A DNA stretch of 64,000 bases, from the NCBI GenBank assembly GCA_965194535.1, contig OZ239145.1:1054001-1118000 (forward strand), given 5' to 3'. Within the stretch, counting starts at the first letter, position 1. Every line of letters starts with the position of its first letter. Both the position numbers and the translations under genes were made by a program. Origin of the DNA: Verrucolacustris abundans (GTDB lineage: Bacteria > Verrucomicrobiota > Verrucomicrobiia > Methylacidiphilales > Verrucolacustridaceae). Below, piece after piece: positions 24,435 through 34,638 of the stretch. The notes below the pieces were generated by a model that was given only the letters and a program-made list of their open reading frames with translations, was not told the DNA's origin and did no database searches.

Positions 24435-27400
24435 ATGAAGTTGAAACGCCTTGAGATAGAAGGATTCAAATCCTTTTGCGATCGAACAGTTTTAGATTTT
24501 CATAAGGGAATCACTGCGATTGTCGGTCCGAACGGTACTGGAAAGAGTAATATCCTCGATTCGATCCGGTGGGTTTTGGGGGAGCAGTCGGCTAAGGCCT
24601 TGCGTGGGCAGGAGATGGCAGACTGTATTTTCCACGGAGCAGCGGGTCGTAAGGCAAGTGGCATGGCGGAAGTGACCCTGACTTTCAGTGATTGTGAAAC
24701 TGTTTTAGGGACTGATTACCATGAGGTTCAGATTACTCGCAGGGTATTTCGCGATGGGGTAGGCGAATACGCGCTTAACGGTGTCGATTGCAGGCTTAAG
24801 GATATTCAGAGACTTTTTCTAGATACCGGTATCGGCCGCGCAGCCTACTCGATCATGGAGCAGGGGAAGATTGACCAGATTCTCTCCTCCAAACCAGAGG
24901 ATCGCCGTGCAATCTTTGAAGAAGCTGCTGGGGTGATGCGTTTCAAAGTTCAGAAAAGAGAAGCGGAAAGAAAGCTTGAGGGGACAGAGGCGAATCTTCT
25001 GCGCTTGGCCGATATTTTGCGGGAAGTTCGACGCCAGATTGGATCGTTGCAACGTCAGGCAGGCAAAGCGCGTCGGCATCGTGAAATCTTCGATAAACTG
25101 AAACGATTTGATTTGGCTCTCTCTGCCAGACAGAGGGACCAGCTTCTGCTTAAAATCGATGAGCTTTCCAGTGCTCAAGCATCAACTAAGGCAGAGTTAG
25201 AACGTTCCCAGCTGGCTGAAACTACGTGCGAGCAGGCGGTGCGGGGGCAGCGAACACGGCTAGAAGATGCGGATCGTGCGTGGCGTGATGCCGAGCGAGA
25301 GGTTGTGGCGGCCCAAGCGGAGGAGGTTCGATGTGGGGAGCGGGCGAGTATGCAGGCTCAACGTGCAGAGGAGTTGGGTGCGGCGATTGAGCGGGCTCGT
25401 GGGGAGATAGCTTTAGCGGAAAGACAAAATTCCGCACAGGAGGACCTGATCCGATCCCTAACGGCTGAAATGGAGAAAGTTACTTCGGACTTTCAGCAAG
25501 CTGAACAGGTCTGCCAAGAGGCACAGGAACAGGTGGCAGTCGCGCGGCGTAAAAGGGAAGAGGCCGTGGCGCAGATGGAGCTCATTCGATCGAAGCGCGA
25601 GACTGCCCGACGTGAAGGGGAGGGAGCCCGTGCTCGTGCCAATGCAGAAGAGTTAACCACTCGTCAGCGCAGCGAGACACTTGAGAAGATTCGCCTTGAG
25701 ATCTCAGCCAAAGATATTGAGGAGCAAAGAGAGAGGGCTGGATTGGATGAGCTTTTCCGCAGGTTGGGTGAGGCAGAAGCCCTATTTCCTGATGCAAGGG
25801 ATAGGTTAAAAAATGCAGAGGAGGAGTTGCGACGTGCCGAGTCGGATCTGGTAGATGCAGAAAAAAAACTGTCTGAGTCGGAGTCAGAAAGGACATTGGC
25901 TCGATCGCGAGAAGAGGCGATTCGTGAGCGATCGACCGGAGAGGCCGAGCTTTGCTTAAAAGTGGGATTGGAGAAAGGGGAAGTAGGTGCTGAAGCGTTG
26001 TGGCCTGCTCTCCGTGTCCGTCCGGGGTACGAAGTTGCGATTTCTTTGGCTCTAGGACCTGTTTTGGACGGTGTATTGGTTAATGACATTGAGTCGATGG
26101 CTCGAGTGCTTGAGGAGGGTGAAGGGGTTGCATCCGGCATTCTTCTTTCGAAAGATGTCTCTCCCTTAGGAAATAGTGATTGGACCGAAGGTGCATGGAA
26201 CTTTGTCGAAGGGGCACCCGAGTGGCAGACCCTCCTGAATCGTCTTCTTGCGGGCATCTGTATCGTTGATTCTTGGGAGGAGGCGAAGGCTCTGCATGCC
26301 AGTCGTCCCGAGGCTACGATCATTTGTCGCGACGGGAGGATGATCAGCGCTCGAGGATGGCAACGTCGTGGCAAAGCACGAAATTCACGACCCGGTCGGC
26401 AAGAGTGTGAGGCGGCAAGAGAACTTGTGCTTCGACTCGATCAGGTCACTGCCGATGTCACAACTTTAGTTGGAACGGTTCGGGATCGAATTCAGAAGGG
26501 GAGAGAGCATCTTGAAGCATCGAGAAGCCATGAAAGGCAGATTCGCCAATCATTGGACGAAGTACGTCGTGAGCATGACCGTAAAGAGGCTCAGGTTCGT
26601 GGTATGGCTTCAGAGACGGCTCGTCGAAAAGATGAGGCCACACGACTAGAACAAGAGATTCTTGTTCATCAAAAAGTTGCGCAGGAGAAAAATGCGGAAG
26701 CATCGAGGTATCTGGCTGACGAGCAAGCTCTCGACGAGGAGATCAAGGGGTCGGAGCAACGCAGACAAGAGGCAGAGTCCGAGGAGTTGAGGTTGAATGA
26801 CGTTCTTACGGATCGAAGGGTTGAGAGGTCGGCCCAGCAGCAGCGTAGAGACTCTTGTGCAGCTCAGTTACATCCTGCGGAGGCCCGCCGAAAAGAGTTA
26901 GCTGATCTCGTGCTGAAGCGAAGAGAGGAAATAAGTTCTGACACGGCTCGAATGGAGAGTGCTCGATCTGAATCCCAATCCTCAGCTCAAGCTCAGCAAG
27001 TTGCCAGCCAGAGGGCCAAGGAGGTCGAGGCTTCTACTTCAGGGCTTAAGCAGGCGAGAGAAAATGAGGTCGCTCTTTTAACGGAAAAAGAGGCTGAGGT
27101 GGTGCGGTGGAGGCAGGAAGGTGAAAAGGCAAAAGATCGACTTGCCGAGTTTGCGGTCAAAAGCTCTCAACTTGATTTTCAGCGCCAAGCATTAGCCGAT
27201 CGACTCCAGAGAGAGTATGCAACTCCCTTGATGGAGGCGAAATCGGAGGGGGATGGACTCCCTCAGACAGAAGAGGATTGGAGTAAGCTAGAGGACGAGG
27301 CAAAGGCCTTGCGTGAAAAAATGGACGAGATGGGCCCTGTGAATACGGAAGCAATTTCCGAATATGATGAGCTAGAGAATCGCCTTAAGTTTCTTGAGAC

Positions 27401-27962
27401 AGAGGAGAAGGATCTGACCACAGCCAAGGCACAACTTGAGGAGGCCATACGAAAAATCAATCAGACAACGCGTCTCCTGTTTGAGGAAACGTTTGATAAA
27501 GTTCGGGTTAGTTTCGGGACTCTCTTTGGAGAGCTTTTTGGTGGTGGTCGCGCTACCGTCAAGATGACGGAGGGTGAGGATGCTCTAGATGGAGGCATCG
27601 ATATCGAGGCTCAACCCCCAGGAAAACAGCCTAAGAACATCTCTCAGCTATCAGGTGGGGAGAAGGCCATGACTGCGCTCGCACTTCTGCTGGCAATCTA
27701 CTCCGTGAAACCAAGCCCCTTCTGTGTACTGGATGAGATGGATGCTCCTTTGGATGAATCCAATACCGTTCGGTTTGTTCAGATCATTGAACGTTTTGTT
27801 GAGAAGTCTCAATTTCTTGTAATCACCCACAACAAGAGGACGATGTCGTCGGCAGATCTATTGTACGGGGTAACGGCAACCGAGCCGGGTGTTTCTCGCA
27901 TGATGTCGGTCAAGTTAACGCGAGATGAGGAAACTCCTTTATTTGCTCAGGCGGAAGCCTAG
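24435..27962 (+). CDS. smc: Chromosome segregation protein SMC
   Basis: Large ATPase that compacts and segregates the chromosome, usually with ScpA and ScpB (not in the window). Its 1175 residues contain an N-terminal ATPase half with GPNGTGKSN near residue 32, a coiled coil, a hinge around residues 520-640, and a returning coiled coil. The C-terminal half has LSGGEKAMTALALL and Walker B FCVLDEMDAPLDE. The start ATG has AGAAGGGA directly upstream. The downstream inositol-phosphatase gene begins at the very next base after the stop. Confidence 0.97.
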   Translation: MKLKRLEIEGFKSFCDRTVLDFHKGITAIVGPNGTGKSNILDSIRWVLGEQSAKALRGQEMADCIFHGAAGRKASGMAEVTLTFSDCETVLGTDYHEVQITRRVFRDGVGEYALNGVDCRLKDIQRLFLDTGIGRAAYSIMEQGKIDQILSSKPEDRRAIFEEAAGVMRFKVQKREAERKLEGTEANLLRLADILREVRRQIGSLQRQAGKARRHREIFDKLKRFDLALSARQRDQLLLKIDELSSAQASTKAELERSQLAETTCEQAVRGQRTRLEDADRAWRDAEREVVAAQAEEVRCGERASMQAQRAEELGAAIERARGEIALAERQNSAQEDLIRSLTAEMEKVTSDFQQAEQVCQEAQEQVAVARRKREEAVAQMELIRSKRETARREGEGARARANAEELTTRQRSETLEKIRLEISAKDIEEQRERAGLDELFRRLGEAEALFPDARDRLKNAEEELRRAESDLVDAEKKLSESESERTLARSREEAIRERSTGEAELCLKVGLEKGEVGAEALWPALRVRPGYEVAISLALGPVLDGVLVNDIESMARVLEEGEGVASGILLSKDVSPLGNSDWTEGAWNFVEGAPEWQTLLNRLLAGICIVDSWEEAKALHASRPEATIICRDGRMISARGWQRRGKARNSRPGRQECEAARELVLRLDQVTADVTTLVGTVRDRIQKGREHLEASRSHERQIRQSLDEVRREHDRKEAQVRGMASETARRKDEATRLEQEILVHQKVAQEKNAEASRYLADEQALDEEIKGSEQRRQEAESEELRLNDVLTDRRVERSAQQQRRDSCAAQLHPAEARRKELADLVLKRREEISSDTARMESARSESQSSAQAQQVASQRAKEVEASTSGLKQARENEVALLTEKEAEVVRWRQEGEKAKDRLAEFAVKSSQLDFQRQALADRLQREYATPLMEAKSEGDGLPQTEEDWSKLEDEAKALREKMDEMGPVNTEAISEYDELENRLKFLETEEKDLTTAKAQLEEAIRKINQTTRLLFEETFDKVRVSFGTLFGELFGGGRATVKMTEGEDALDGGIDIEAQPPGKQPKNISQLSGGEKAMTALALLLAIYSVKPSPFCVLDEMDAPLDESNTVRFVQIIERFVEKSQFLVITHNKRTMSSADLLYGVTATEPGVSRMMSVKLTRDEETPLFAQAEA

Positions 27963-28721
27963 GTGAACCCAAGCCTTGAGTCGTTACGCGCGACGGCGGA
28001 GCGGGTTGCTCGTAACGCTGGGGCTGTCCTGAGGAGCTCGAAATCGGAAGTGCTCCATGTTGATTCTGCTGAGCAACATGACATTAAGCTTGAACTGGAT
28101 CGGAGAATTCAGGATCAGATTCGAAAGGAGATTCATCAAGTCTATCCCAAAGATGGTTTCCTTGGTGAGGAAGGAGGTGAATCTGCATCACCGGGTCAGT
28201 ACGAGTGGGTTGTGGATCCTATTGACGGCACGGTGAATCTTTTTTATGGAATTCCCCACTATGCAGTCTCTGTTGCATGTCGTCTGGACGGGCAATCTTT
28301 GGCGGGTGCTATTTATGATCCAAATCGGGATGAGCTCTTCTCCGTCCATCGAGGTGGTGGAGCTACTTGTAACAATAAAAAGATTCGGGTTTCTGAAAGG
28401 GCTAAACTTGATGAGGCCATCCTTGCTTTAGGTTTTTCAAAAGGGAAGAAGACGATCGATAAATGTTTGGAGTTGTATCAGTTTTACGGTGGAAGGGTCC
28501 GAAAATTGAGGGCGATGGGTTCTGCTGCGTTGGATTTGGCTTACGTTTCGTCTGGAAGGCTGGATGCCTACATTGAGCAGGGTGTAAGTATTTGGGATAT
28601 TGCCGCAGGAGCATTAATGGTGGAAGAAGCAGGGGGAGTTGTACGAAGTCATCCTAGTGAGCCTGAGGGCAAAATTCATCTCGTAGCCAGCAACGGGAAG
28701 ATCCCTTTGGAGTTTGTGTAG
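27963..28721 (+). CDS. Inositol monophosphatase family protein
   Basis: A Mg2+-dependent, Li+-sensitive type sugar-phosphate phosphatase of 252 residues. The metal-binding motifs are GEEGG (about residue 63), WVVDPIDGTVNL (about 82-93) and WDIAAGALMVEEAGG (about 205-219). GTG 27963 begins directly after the smc stop, so it is probably cotranscribed. The true substrate could be inositol phosphate, PAP (CysQ-like) or another sugar phosphate. PAP removal would fit the PAPS pathway elsewhere in the window, but the sequence alone does not decide. Confidence 0.92.
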   Translation: MNPSLESLRATAERVARNAGAVLRSSKSEVLHVDSAEQHDIKLELDRRIQDQIRKEIHQVYPKDGFLGEEGGESASPGQYEWVVDPIDGTVNLFYGIPHYAVSVACRLDGQSLAGAIYDPNRDELFSVHRGGGATCNNKKIRVSERAKLDEAILALGFSKGKKTIDKCLELYQFYGGRVRKLRAMGSAALDLAYVSSGRLDAYIEQGVSIWDIAAGALMVEEAGGVVRSHPSEPEGKIHLVASNGKIPLEFV

Positions 28722-28833
28722 GGCATTGAGTTACCCCTTTTCGTGTAAGCTCCCCGCCAAGTAGCCTGATAATGGTCGGTTACTGCAAGCGAGTAACATT
28801 GAAATTGGGTAAGGTTGCTGGCATTAATGAGAT

Positions 28834-30195
28834 ATGAGTGATGTACGTGTTCGTTTCGCCCCTTCCCCAACTGGCCTTCTGCACATTGGGGGAGCCCGAA
28901 CTGCACTTTTTAACTGGCTCTATGCACGTCACGTGGGAGGAAAGTTTGTCTTAAGGGTTGAGGACACCGACCAGTCACGAAATACACAGGAGGCTGTGGA
29001 TGTGATCTTTCGCGGGATGCGTTGGTTGGGATTGGATTGGGATGAGGGCCCGGATGGCAAGGGCGGCACCCAAGGGGAGAGGGGACCTTATTTTCAAAGC
29101 CAGCGTGGTTCGATTTACGCAAAGCATTTGGAAAAACTGCAGGCTACAGGAAAGACATATGAGGATGGGGGAGCCCTTAAATTTAAGATGCCGAAGACTC
29201 CATGTGTAGTGAAAGACATGGTGTGTGGGGATGTGACCTTTGACCGGACTGTTGAACCTGATCTTGTGATTCGAAGGAAAGACGGAAGCCCCGTCTTTCA
29301 TTTCGTGAATGTGGTGGATGATCTTGAGATGGGGATCACTCACGTCATTCGTGGGGAGGATCACCTCAGCAATACCCAAAAACATATCGCGCTCTATGAG
29401 GCACTTGGGGCGACTCCACCCCAGTACGCCCATATCCCTCTTATTTTAAATCAGAGCGGATCAAAAATGAGTAAGCGGGATGATGGTGCCGCACTTGGTT
29501 TTTATGAAGATGCAGGTTACCTGCCTGCAGCCGTAAGAAACTATCTGTGTCTGTTAGGCTGGTCTCCAGGAGCCAATGAGGAGGTTTTGGACATTCATGA
29601 GATTGTGAAGCGCTTTGAACTGAAAGACCTGAACCGTAGTAATGCTCGATTTGATGCGGCAAAGCTTTTTTGGATCAATGGAGAGTACTGGCGTGCCATG
29701 GCGGACTCCGAATTCTCGGAGTTTGCAAAAACCTACTTAGCAAAACATCGGCCTACTGCCGCCTCTCTTCCTGATGTACTAAGGGATGGGCTGCTTCGGG
29801 TGATTCGAGTAAAGATTCGCACGGGCAAGGAGTTGGCGGAGTGGATGGATCCGTATTTAACAGAGGATTACTCGTACTCACCAGAAGCACGAAAGAAGCA
29901 GTTCTCAAATCCAGACGCAGGAAAGCTTCTGCTTGGACTTGAGCAAGGATTTGCCGCTCTGGATGGTGATCTAACTGATGCAGCTGCGGAGGCGATCTGT
30001 AAAAAAGTTGCAGAGGATGCGACCTTACCCAAACCTGCAAAGGTCATTCATCTATTACGTGCTGCTGTATCAGGGCATACGGTTGGACCATCTCTTTTCC
30101 CTCTTTTGACGGTCTTGGGCAAAAAGACCGTTGTGGCGCGGTTGGGTCGTACTCGATCACTTTTTGATTCGGGAAAATTAGGGGAGGTGACATGA
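28834..30195 (+). CDS. gltX: Glutamyl-tRNA synthetase
   Basis: Class I aminoacyl-tRNA synthetase that charges tRNA-Glu. FAPSPTGLLHIGGARTALF holds the HIGH-type motif, and SKMSKRDDG near residue 210 is the KMSKS loop. At 453 residues it is of ordinary length. The DFT/EDTDQSRNT region is intact. Its stop overlaps the pgsA ATG by 4 bp. The 112-bp gap upstream contains only a small stem-loop (28779-28797). The charged tRNA also feeds HemA, whose gene lies at 62.5 kb. Confidence 0.96.
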   Translation: MSDVRVRFAPSPTGLLHIGGARTALFNWLYARHVGGKFVLRVEDTDQSRNTQEAVDVIFRGMRWLGLDWDEGPDGKGGTQGERGPYFQSQRGSIYAKHLEKLQATGKTYEDGGALKFKMPKTPCVVKDMVCGDVTFDRTVEPDLVIRRKDGSPVFHFVNVVDDLEMGITHVIRGEDHLSNTQKHIALYEALGATPPQYAHIPLILNQSGSKMSKRDDGAALGFYEDAGYLPAAVRNYLCLLGWSPGANEEVLDIHEIVKRFELKDLNRSNARFDAAKLFWINGEYWRAMADSEFSEFAKTYLAKHRPTAASLPDVLRDGLLRVIRVKIRTGKELAEWMDPYLTEDYSYSPEARKKQFSNPDAGKLLLGLEQGFAALDGDLTDAAAEAICKKVAEDATLPKPAKVIHLLRAAVSGHTVGPSLFPLLTVLGKKTVVARLGRTRSLFDSGKLGEVT

Positions 30196-30788
30196 CCTTT
30201 CCGAATGCTCTCACCTTACTTCGCATTCTTCTTGTCCCTCTTTTTGCAGGAGCTCTGCTTTATCATCGGGAATATCACTCAGAGGGATATACGGGGAATG
30301 CTTGGTATTATGCCGCGATCGCTTTTTTTGCCTTAGCCTCTTTGACCGACGGAGTGGATGGATGGATCGCACGTCATTTTAATCAGCGAAGCCATTTAGG
30401 AAGGATTCTCGATCCTATTGCCGATAAGCTTCTTCTCGTGACAGGAATTGTGCTTTTGGGAACGATTGGTGTTGCGGGAAAGGGGCGTCTCCCACTTTGG
30501 TTTCCTATTCTTGTTGTGAGTCGGGATTTAATCATAGTTTCAGGAACCCTTTTCGTTGGGACCTTACTTCACAATTATCAATTCGTGAAACCGCACTGGA
30601 CGGGGAAGGTCTGCACATTCTTTCAAATTGCTGTTGTTCTACTCGGGCTCCTTCTACCTGGAAACCCATCTACATGGCCTGTTTTATGGGCAGCAGGTGC
30701 GATGACCTCTTTATCGCTGGTGATTTACTTGAGGCAGGGTTGGAAGCTCCTGCATCAGTCTAGTTATGGCGAACCTGCCCGATCCTAA
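30192..30788 (+). CDS. pgsA: CDP-diacylglycerol-glycerol-3-phosphate 3-phosphatidyltransferase
   Basis: Inner-membrane enzyme making phosphatidylglycerophosphate, the committed step to phosphatidylglycerol. The CDP-alcohol phosphotransferase signature is present across residues 51-80 (DGVDGWIAR, then G, then DPIADK). Four or more hydrophobic helices are visible, and 198 residues is typical. It overlaps gltX by 4 bp and der by 23 bp, forming a gltX-pgsA-der operon. Confidence 0.93.
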   Translation: MTFPNALTLLRILLVPLFAGALLYHREYHSEGYTGNAWYYAAIAFFALASLTDGVDGWIARHFNQRSHLGRILDPIADKLLLVTGIVLLGTIGVAGKGRLPLWFPILVVSRDLIIVSGTLFVGTLLHNYQFVKPHWTGKVCTFFQIAVVLLGLLLPGNPSTWPVLWAAGAMTSLSLVIYLRQGWKLLHQSSYGEPARS

Positions 30789-32133
30789 AACACAGCGCCC
30801 CGTTGTGGCGATTGTGGGTAGGCCGAACGTTGGCAAGAGCGCGATCTTCAACCGAATTTGTCGTCGTCGAATTGCTCTGGTCTTTGATCGCCCTGGGGTA
30901 ACGCGAGATCGTTTGGTTGCGGATGCCGATTGGGAGGGGCGCCCCTTTGTCTTGATCGATACAGGGGGGTTAGGACTTGAGGATGGTGCTGGCCTGCAAG
31001 AAGCAGTCGAGCGAGAGGCTGATTTGGCTATCGCCTCTGCCAGTCGAGTTCTTTTGGTCGTTGATGGGAAGGAGGGGTTGCATGTTTTGGATACTGAAGT
31101 TGCCAAACGCCTTCGAAAAGCTGGGCAAAAAGTCACTCTCGTCATCAATAAGATGGATCCCGGATACGGGGGGGTAAAACAGAATGAGTTTAGGAAGCTT
31201 GGGTTTGGGGCGGGAAAGGAAGTTTCCGCTGAACACGGATTAGGGTTCGGGGAGTTGATGTCAGAGATAAGTCAGGGATGGTCTGAAGAGGATCATCAGA
31301 AGGATGAAAGGATGCGCATTGCAGTTGTAGGTCGTCCTAACGCTGGAAAGTCATCTCTGGTTAATGCCTGGGTGGGGACGGATCGAACCATGGTGGCTCC
31401 GATCGCAGGGACAACGCGGGATGCGGTTGATGTGCCTGCTCTCCTTGATAGGGAGGAGGTTTTGTTTATCGACACAGCAGGGCTACGTCAGAAACGTCGG
31501 GTTGAAGATCCCTTAGAAAAGATTATGGGTGGCAGAACGGCCCATGCGATTGATCGATGTCACTTGGCTATCCTCGCCGTGGATTCGGCTCTCGGTGCGG
31601 GTCTTGTCGAAAAAAAGGTTGCGGGATTGATTCAACGAGCCCAAAGGCCGTGCATTGTAGCTGTGACCAAGTGGGATTTGACACATCAGGGGGGTGAGAA
31701 GACTCAAGGAGCAGCCTTTCGGAAGGAGTATGAAGCCGCCTTACGCCAAGCGCTGTTTTTCTTGCCGGATGTACCGATGGTGTTCATGAGTTCAACCAAA
31801 AGAAGTGGTTTTGAGGAGCTAAGCAGAGCCGTAACGGAAATGAGAAAGGCTCGCTCTGTTAAAATAGGAACCGGAGAGTTGAATCGGGTTTTGTCTCGGG
31901 CCACTGAATCAAGAAGCACTCCTGTGAAGGGTGGTAAAAAGTTGCGTTTGTATTACGCCACACAGGTCGAAGGTCCACTTCCCACTCTTGTCGGATTTGT
32001 GAACCATCCTGGCGTTATGTCGGAGGCCTATGAGCGGTTTTTAACCAATCGAGTACGTGAGCACTTCAATCTTGGGGGATGCCCGCTTCGCTGGAGATGG
32101 CGGGGAAGGGATAAGAAAAAAAGCGATTCGTGA
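30766..32133 (+). CDS. der: Ribosome-associated GTPase Der (EngA)
   Basis: Tandem GTPase needed for 50S subunit maturation. The first G domain has GRPNVGKS near residue 14, DTGG and NKMD. The second has GRPNAGKS near residue 190, DTAGLR and TKWD. A C-terminal KH-like domain (residues about 370-455) follows. Its 455 residues are normal. It starts 23 bp inside pgsA and converges on the TPR-like gene at 32141. Confidence 0.95.
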   Translation: MANLPDPKTQRPVVAIVGRPNVGKSAIFNRICRRRIALVFDRPGVTRDRLVADADWEGRPFVLIDTGGLGLEDGAGLQEAVEREADLAIASASRVLLVVDGKEGLHVLDTEVAKRLRKAGQKVTLVINKMDPGYGGVKQNEFRKLGFGAGKEVSAEHGLGFGELMSEISQGWSEEDHQKDERMRIAVVGRPNAGKSSLVNAWVGTDRTMVAPIAGTTRDAVDVPALLDREEVLFIDTAGLRQKRRVEDPLEKIMGGRTAHAIDRCHLAILAVDSALGAGLVEKKVAGLIQRAQRPCIVAVTKWDLTHQGGEKTQGAAFRKEYEAALRQALFFLPDVPMVFMSSTKRSGFEELSRAVTEMRKARSVKIGTGELNRVLSRATESRSTPVKGGKKLRLYYATQVEGPLPTLVGFVNHPGVMSEAYERFLTNRVREHFNLGGCPLRWRWRGRDKKKSDS

Positions 32134-32140
32134 ACGTCGA

Positions 32141-34201
32141 CTACTTTACGATCTCTGAGGAGATGCGGTCAATTCCGTCACGGGCTATTTCACTATTCGG
32201 ATAATCCTGTAAGGCTCGTAAATACCAGGCCAAGCTCGACCCGACCTGTCTTTTACGTTCCATTTCCTGGGCTGTGCGAACGGAGCGAACAAATTCAGCC
32301 GCTTGCGTTGTGTAGTCTGCTCTTGCTTGGTTGAGTTTTGGGTCGTCTGGATAATCCGCAAACCCCCGTTCCACGCTTTCCCAAGCTCCCGCAGCATCCC
32401 CGCGTTTTGCGAGTTCATGGGATCGCATCAAGGAAGCTTCTGCGCTTTGCACACGATCTAGCACACCTTTGAGTTTTTCCTGACGATCAGGAAACATTGC
32501 GGTCGCGGCAATATACCGAACTTTATCATCAAAAATCTGGCGATAGTTCTTTTGTGCGACAAGACGATCGAAGTCATTCAAAGCTTGTTGCTGAACATCT
32601 GTTTGGCTGAAGATCGCCCCCGAAACCTCGGCGAGGGCTGGATTCCTAGGCCAGATTTCCGTCGCAGCTCGAAGTTCGGTTTCTAAAGTATTCTTATCCC
32701 CTGAAGCTGCTGCGGCCTTAGCTTTTGCCAGGTGCATCGCGCTAACTGTCTTTGCGGTCTCCACAACGGCTAATGGCTTTGAAGTATCAAAATCTCGTGC
32801 TGTTTTGCTGAGCTCTCGAATCAGATCTTCGGCGCGAGTAAGGTCATTTACTTCGAGTGCGGCTAAAAGCTCATTTGTTTTCTGGGTAAACTCGAGTGCG
32901 CGTCGTTTTTCGTCTCGAGAGAGTTTTCGTACGGAAGGCATGTATTCACCCATCATAAATGTTTCAAAAAGCCGTTCGGTTGCGCTCTTGAGCTCGTTTT
33001 TCTCTAGTAGAAACTTGTAAGACTCAATTCCCTCGTCCACATCTCGGATCGCTTCATTCGCGAGAGCATCCAACTGACCAAGAGAATTAATCATTTTTCC
33101 CAATGCTTTAAGTCCACTAGCACCCGCACTGATCAGACTTTCAACCCCAAGATTTTCCACGCCGAACTGAAGCCCTTCAGCGCTAAACCCACCTCCTGAT
33201 GCGGAGGTGTCTGCTCCACCTCCTGCGTATTTTCCGTTATTATTTGCCCCAGTTCCCGTTCCTGCACCTGCGTAAGCACCCGAACCGCCTTTTCCAGATA
33301 TTTTGGGATCAAGTTTTGCTTTTACTTTTACCTGTCCCGCATCCTTGTCCACCGGAAGGGAGGAGGAGATCTGGTCCAAAGCACTGATGCGGTTATCGCC
33401 ATCCCCAAAAAGGGCGCGATAAAATCGCGTTCCAATCAGCACATGGCGAAACCTGCGTTGAGCGAAGTATTGAATAATCATGGTTTGGAAGTCGATTTTG
33501 GCCTGAACGATGGAGGCTTCTTTCTTCAGCTTGTTGTTTGCCATAGTGCTTCGAACATCGGAGAGCGCTTCCTTGATGGGCTCGACTCGGGCCTCGTCTT
33601 CAGGAGAAAGAATGGAGCTTTGGGTTGTTGGATTGGTTCCTGTTGGGGTCATGCTTTTTGCGCTCGGCCCCAGATTCATTCGGTAATTCCATTCGAGAGC
33701 TGATTTTTCCCTTTGAAGTGTTCGATTCGCCATCTCCAGACGAGCCACTTCGTTTTTCGCTAGCCACACGCTGTAGACCACGTCTGCCATAGATGCACAA
33801 AGGTTGGCATCGCTACGGTATTCCGAGGCCTTCGGTAGAAGTTTCCATGCCGCATCGACGTTGGCTGTCGTCACTCTGCCAGGACTAAGAAGTGAGAGTA
33901 TCTCGTTGATTGTTTTTTCGTACTCAAGATCTGCTTCCGAAGTTTCTGCGGGTGCATTGAGATATTTTTCGAAACGACTCCTGAAGAGACGATTGTTGTT
34001 CATGTTCCAAAATTTTCCGTCAAATGTTGACGTATCCGAACCTGGGTCCATCACGGGCACATCCCTACCGAGAAAGCCCGGATTCATTTGTGGAGGGCGA
34101 GCGCCACCTGTTGCCGCCTTAGAGTTACCCTCTTGGCCTAGAACAGGAACAGCCAAAACAGCAGTGCATCCTAAAGTGAAGAGGTAAGGTTTAAGCTTCA
34201 C
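32141..34201 (-). CDS. Secreted helical-repeat (TPR-like) protein, unknown function
   Basis: Not assigned. It has 686 residues with a signal peptide (cleavage near VLGQ-EGN). The mature protein is Ala/Glu/Lys-rich and mainly helical. A Gly/Ala/Ser/Asn low-complexity linker lies around residues 300-335, and TPR-like repeats fill the C-terminal third (for example RGDAAGAWESVERGFADYPDD). Its ATG overlaps the stop of a 134-residue membrane-anchored gene, and an ABCG-like transporter is upstream, so the three look like one operon. An envelope or peptidoglycan-side partner of the transporter is possible. Confidence 0.8.
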   Translation of the reverse strand: MKLKPYLFTLGCTAVLAVPVLGQEGNSKAATGGARPPQMNPGFLGRDVPVMDPGSDTSTFDGKFWNMNNNRLFRSRFEKYLNAPAETSEADLEYEKTINEILSLLSPGRVTTANVDAAWKLLPKASEYRSDANLCASMADVVYSVWLAKNEVARLEMANRTLQREKSALEWNYRMNLGPSAKSMTPTGTNPTTQSSILSPEDEARVEPIKEALSDVRSTMANNKLKKEASIVQAKIDFQTMIIQYFAQRRFRHVLIGTRFYRALFGDGDNRISALDQISSSLPVDKDAGQVKVKAKLDPKISGKGGSGAYAGAGTGTGANNNGKYAGGGADTSASGGGFSAEGLQFGVENLGVESLISAGASGLKALGKMINSLGQLDALANEAIRDVDEGIESYKFLLEKNELKSATERLFETFMMGEYMPSVRKLSRDEKRRALEFTQKTNELLAALEVNDLTRAEDLIRELSKTARDFDTSKPLAVVETAKTVSAMHLAKAKAAAASGDKNTLETELRAATEIWPRNPALAEVSGAIFSQTDVQQQALNDFDRLVAQKNYRQIFDDKVRYIAATAMFPDRQEKLKGVLDRVQSAEASLMRSHELAKRGDAAGAWESVERGFADYPDDPKLNQARADYTTQAAEFVRSVRTAQEMERKRQVGSSLAWYLRALQDYPNSEIARDGIDRISSEIVK

Positions 34202-34602
34202 GACTTCTGAATCTCCTCGGCCACAAGAATTCCTGCGTCATCCACACGAACTTTCGCGCGGTAAGATTGGTTCTTTTGAAGATTAATCTGTCTCAGTTTG
34301 CTGGGTACAAAGATAGGCATGGGCCACTTTTTCGATTCACTGGTAACAACAATGCTAAAGAGGCGTCCTTTTTCCGGGTTTTGCGCAAGGGCATTTAGGA
34401 TGACTCCTTCAACTTGGTAGATATTTCCTCGCAAGCTGTTTGCATTTTCAAAGTAGTCATTCGGTTTGAGTGGTTCAACCGTCCGATAGGGGTTTGCTCC
34501 TTTTTGCAGGAAGAAAGCACCTCCAGCGGCAAAGAGGAAGAAGACGGCTACAAGCCCAAAAAGAAGGGAAGAGGGCGTTTTCTGGTGAGCACGTCGTGAC
34601 AT
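34198..34602 (-). CDS. Membrane-anchored periplasmic protein, unknown function
   Basis: It has 134 residues with a basic N-terminus and one hydrophobic helix (about residues 13-32). A soluble beta-rich domain of about 100 residues follows, with an OB-like alternation (LRGNIYQVEGVILNAL ... RLFSIVVTSE ... SYRAKVRVDDAGILVAEEI). No known family was recognised. It lies between the ABCG-like transporter (gap about 35 bp) and the secreted helical-repeat protein (4-bp overlap). It is probably exported and anchored. Confidence 0.7.
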   Translation of the reverse strand: MSRRAHQKTPSSLLFGLVAVFFLFAAGGAFFLQKGANPYRTVEPLKPNDYFENANSLRGNIYQVEGVILNALAQNPEKGRLFSIVVTSESKKWPMPIFVPSKLRQINLQKNQSYRAKVRVDDAGILVAEEIQKS

Positions 34603-34638
34603 GCTATAACTTACAACGGAAAGGAGGGTGGGGGCAAT

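Noticed and set aside
25664..26374. 236-codon open frame antisense to smc
   Set aside because: It mirrors the codon bias of smc, is Ser/Arg-rich without domains, and lies fully inside a certain gene.
28779..28797. GTTACT/AGTAAC hairpin before gltX as a T-box or leader
   Set aside because: Too short, without T-box sequence or antiterminator.
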